From: UBA11346 sp038060575
GTDB lineage: Bacteria > Planctomycetota > UBA11346
Direction of reading: 5' to 3'
Length of the DNA stretch: 64,000 bases
Assembly: GCA_964652775.1 (NCBI GenBank)
Contig: CAZZAM010000002.1
Coordinates: 62,001 to 126,000, forward strand
Part shown: piece after piece, positions 63,128 to 64,000 of the stretch
How the letters are laid out: every line of letters begins with the position of its first letter
How positions within the stretch are numbered: position 1 is the stretch's first letter
The notes under the pieces: model-generated
Told to the model about the DNA's origin: nothing
Database searches by the model: none
Seen by the model: only the letters and a program-made list of their open reading frames with translations
Program-made: the position numbers and the translations under genes

Positions 63128-64000
63128 CGGCCAGCCGACCCAGCTGGCGTTGGTGCCTGCCGAACGACAAAGCGCGACCAGCCAGACGTCGTGTGTTCTT
63201 CGATCGTGCCATCAGCACGACGCAGCAGGAGCAGACCCTGCGCCCCAGCTCGTTCAATGAGCGGCAAACCTGCCACACCCAACACCACGCCAGCCTTCGT
63301 CAATGCATCTGCCTCGCCGCTGCGTCCAGCGCCAGGGATCAGGATGCTGACCGACAGCACATGGGTGTCGCTCGGCTGACCACTGCGCGGATCGTAGATG
63401 TGGTAGAGAACCCGCCCATCCACCGTGATCGGCTGACGGTAATTGCCACTCGTTGAGCCGCACATTCCCTCGCCCTGATCCTGCAAGCGGCACCACATGC
63501 GCTCAAGATCATCCGGCGCATCAGGATTCGGCACTGCTATCTTATGAGCCTGACCGCGCGGCGAGATACCCCAGCACGCGGTCTCGCCGCTGATCTGAAT
63601 CAACGCGGCACGCGTTCCGCCGCGCCGGAGTATCGCCGCTGCCGCGTCGATCGCATGACCCTTGATGCCACCGAAATCAAACTTCACGCCCGGACGCAGC
63701 ACGCGCAGTTCGCTGCCAGCGCGGGTGTACGCCGATGGGCCGATCGACAACCGTACCGTGGCGATCGCCTCGGGAGTCGGCCAGTGGCCATTCTTTTCAG
63801 CTCCGCGCCACATCCGCCGCAGCGGACCAACCGTGATCTCGAACGCGCCGTCGGTTGCCGTACGCATGCGCTCAGATAGCGCAAACATCTCGGCCAGTTC
63901 TGGTGACAGCTGATATGTGCCAGGACCACCGGCATTGATCTTCCCGATCTGACTGTCATCCCGCCAATCGTTGGCGAGGTCGTCGAATGCCGTTAACGCA
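63124..64000 (-). CDS. apbE: FAD:protein FMN transferase (partial)
   Basis: The frame is open to the window edge, so the 5' end is missing; about 291 residues are seen. DLANDWRDDSQIGKINAG and TATDGAFEITVGPL, then VKFDFGGIKGHAIDAAA, ALIQISGETACWG, ITVDGRVLYHIYDPRSGQP and the metal-site region EADALTKAGVVLG are ApbE hallmarks. ApbE attaches FMN to Thr/Ser residues of extracytoplasmic redox proteins. No obvious flavinylation target (DGxSGAT-type site) was noticed in its neighbours. Confidence 0.93.
   Translation of the reverse strand, partial: ALTAFDDLANDWRDDSQIGKINAGGPGTYQLSPELAEMFALSERMRTATDGAFEITVGPLRRMWRGAEKNGHWPTPEAIATVRLSIGPSAYTRAGSELRVLRPGVKFDFGGIKGHAIDAAAAILRRGGTRAALIQISGETACWGISPRGQAHKIAVPNPDAPDDLERMWCRLQDQGEGMCGSTSGNYRQPITVDGRVLYHIYDPRSGQPSDTHVLSVSILIPGAGRSGEADALTKAGVVLGVAGLPLIERAGAQGLLLLRRADGTIEEHTTSGWSRFVVRQAPTPAGSAGR

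Overview
The window looks like the chromosome of a high-GC, Gram-negative bacterium. A lipid-linked surface polysaccharide pathway, an RseP-type protease, a predicted outer-membrane barrel and signal-peptide lipoproteins support an outer membrane. GxxExxY genes with 'NRRGAEAAE' arms, a Hanks-type kinase fused to leucine-rich repeats, paired AraC/glycosidase and AraC/PhyH genes and abundant short inverted-repeat elements suggest the Planctomycetota/Verrucomicrobiota/Lentisphaerota (PVC) group. That placement is inference; there is no rRNA gene to settle it. No tRNA, rRNA or CRISPR array was recognised, and no stretch over about 300 bp lacks a gene.

Layout. 1-5.9 kb: end of a GT2 glycosyltransferase, a large membrane protein and a radical SAM/SPASM protein that appear to share a beta-sandwich module. 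5.9-28.8 kb: a surface glycan island. It holds a pseudaminic acid pathway (PseB, PseC, a SpsF-type cytidylyltransferase, PseG, a formyltransferase where PseH would be expected, PseI), an MBOAT/SGNH O-acylation pair, an O-antigen ligase/polymerase-like protein, a second nonulosonate module (cytidylyltransferase-phosphatase fusion plus a short NeuB-type synthase, probably for KDN), a Wzx-like flippase, several glycosyltransferases and a WbaP-type initiating transferase. A 54-codon gmd remnant lies at the island's left part. 29-35 kb: GH2 glycosidase and AraC regulator, VapBC, a second O-antigen ligase-like protein and RfbB. 35-47 kb: mostly housekeeping genes (RuvX, CutA, cysteine desulfurase, small CbiX-like protein, GT9-like protein, GatB, ABC exporter, T2SS-F-like protein, RseP). 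47-59.6 kb: PhyH/AraC divergent pair, kinase-LRR, STAS protein, EboB/EboA pair, ThpR, a lipoprotein, S66 peptidase, C45 acyltransferase-like protein and a LOG-family protein. 59.6-64 kb: an ApbE / ferredoxin-flavin reductase-PepSY / DUF2271 / outer-membrane barrel operon, cut by the window end.

The most unusual layer is repetitive. At least six copies and one solo arm of a roughly 43-bp arm occur as inverted pairs between genes. One pair encloses, and is translated as the two ends of, a GxxExxY PD-(D/E)XK nuclease-like gene; the other pairs enclose only 60-90 bp of noncoding sequence. This resembles a nuclease-carrying element with MITE-like derivatives. A second family with the same architecture but different arms lies before the WbaP gene. 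There are also several hairpin repeats and three 7-8 bp tandem repeats just upstream of genes.
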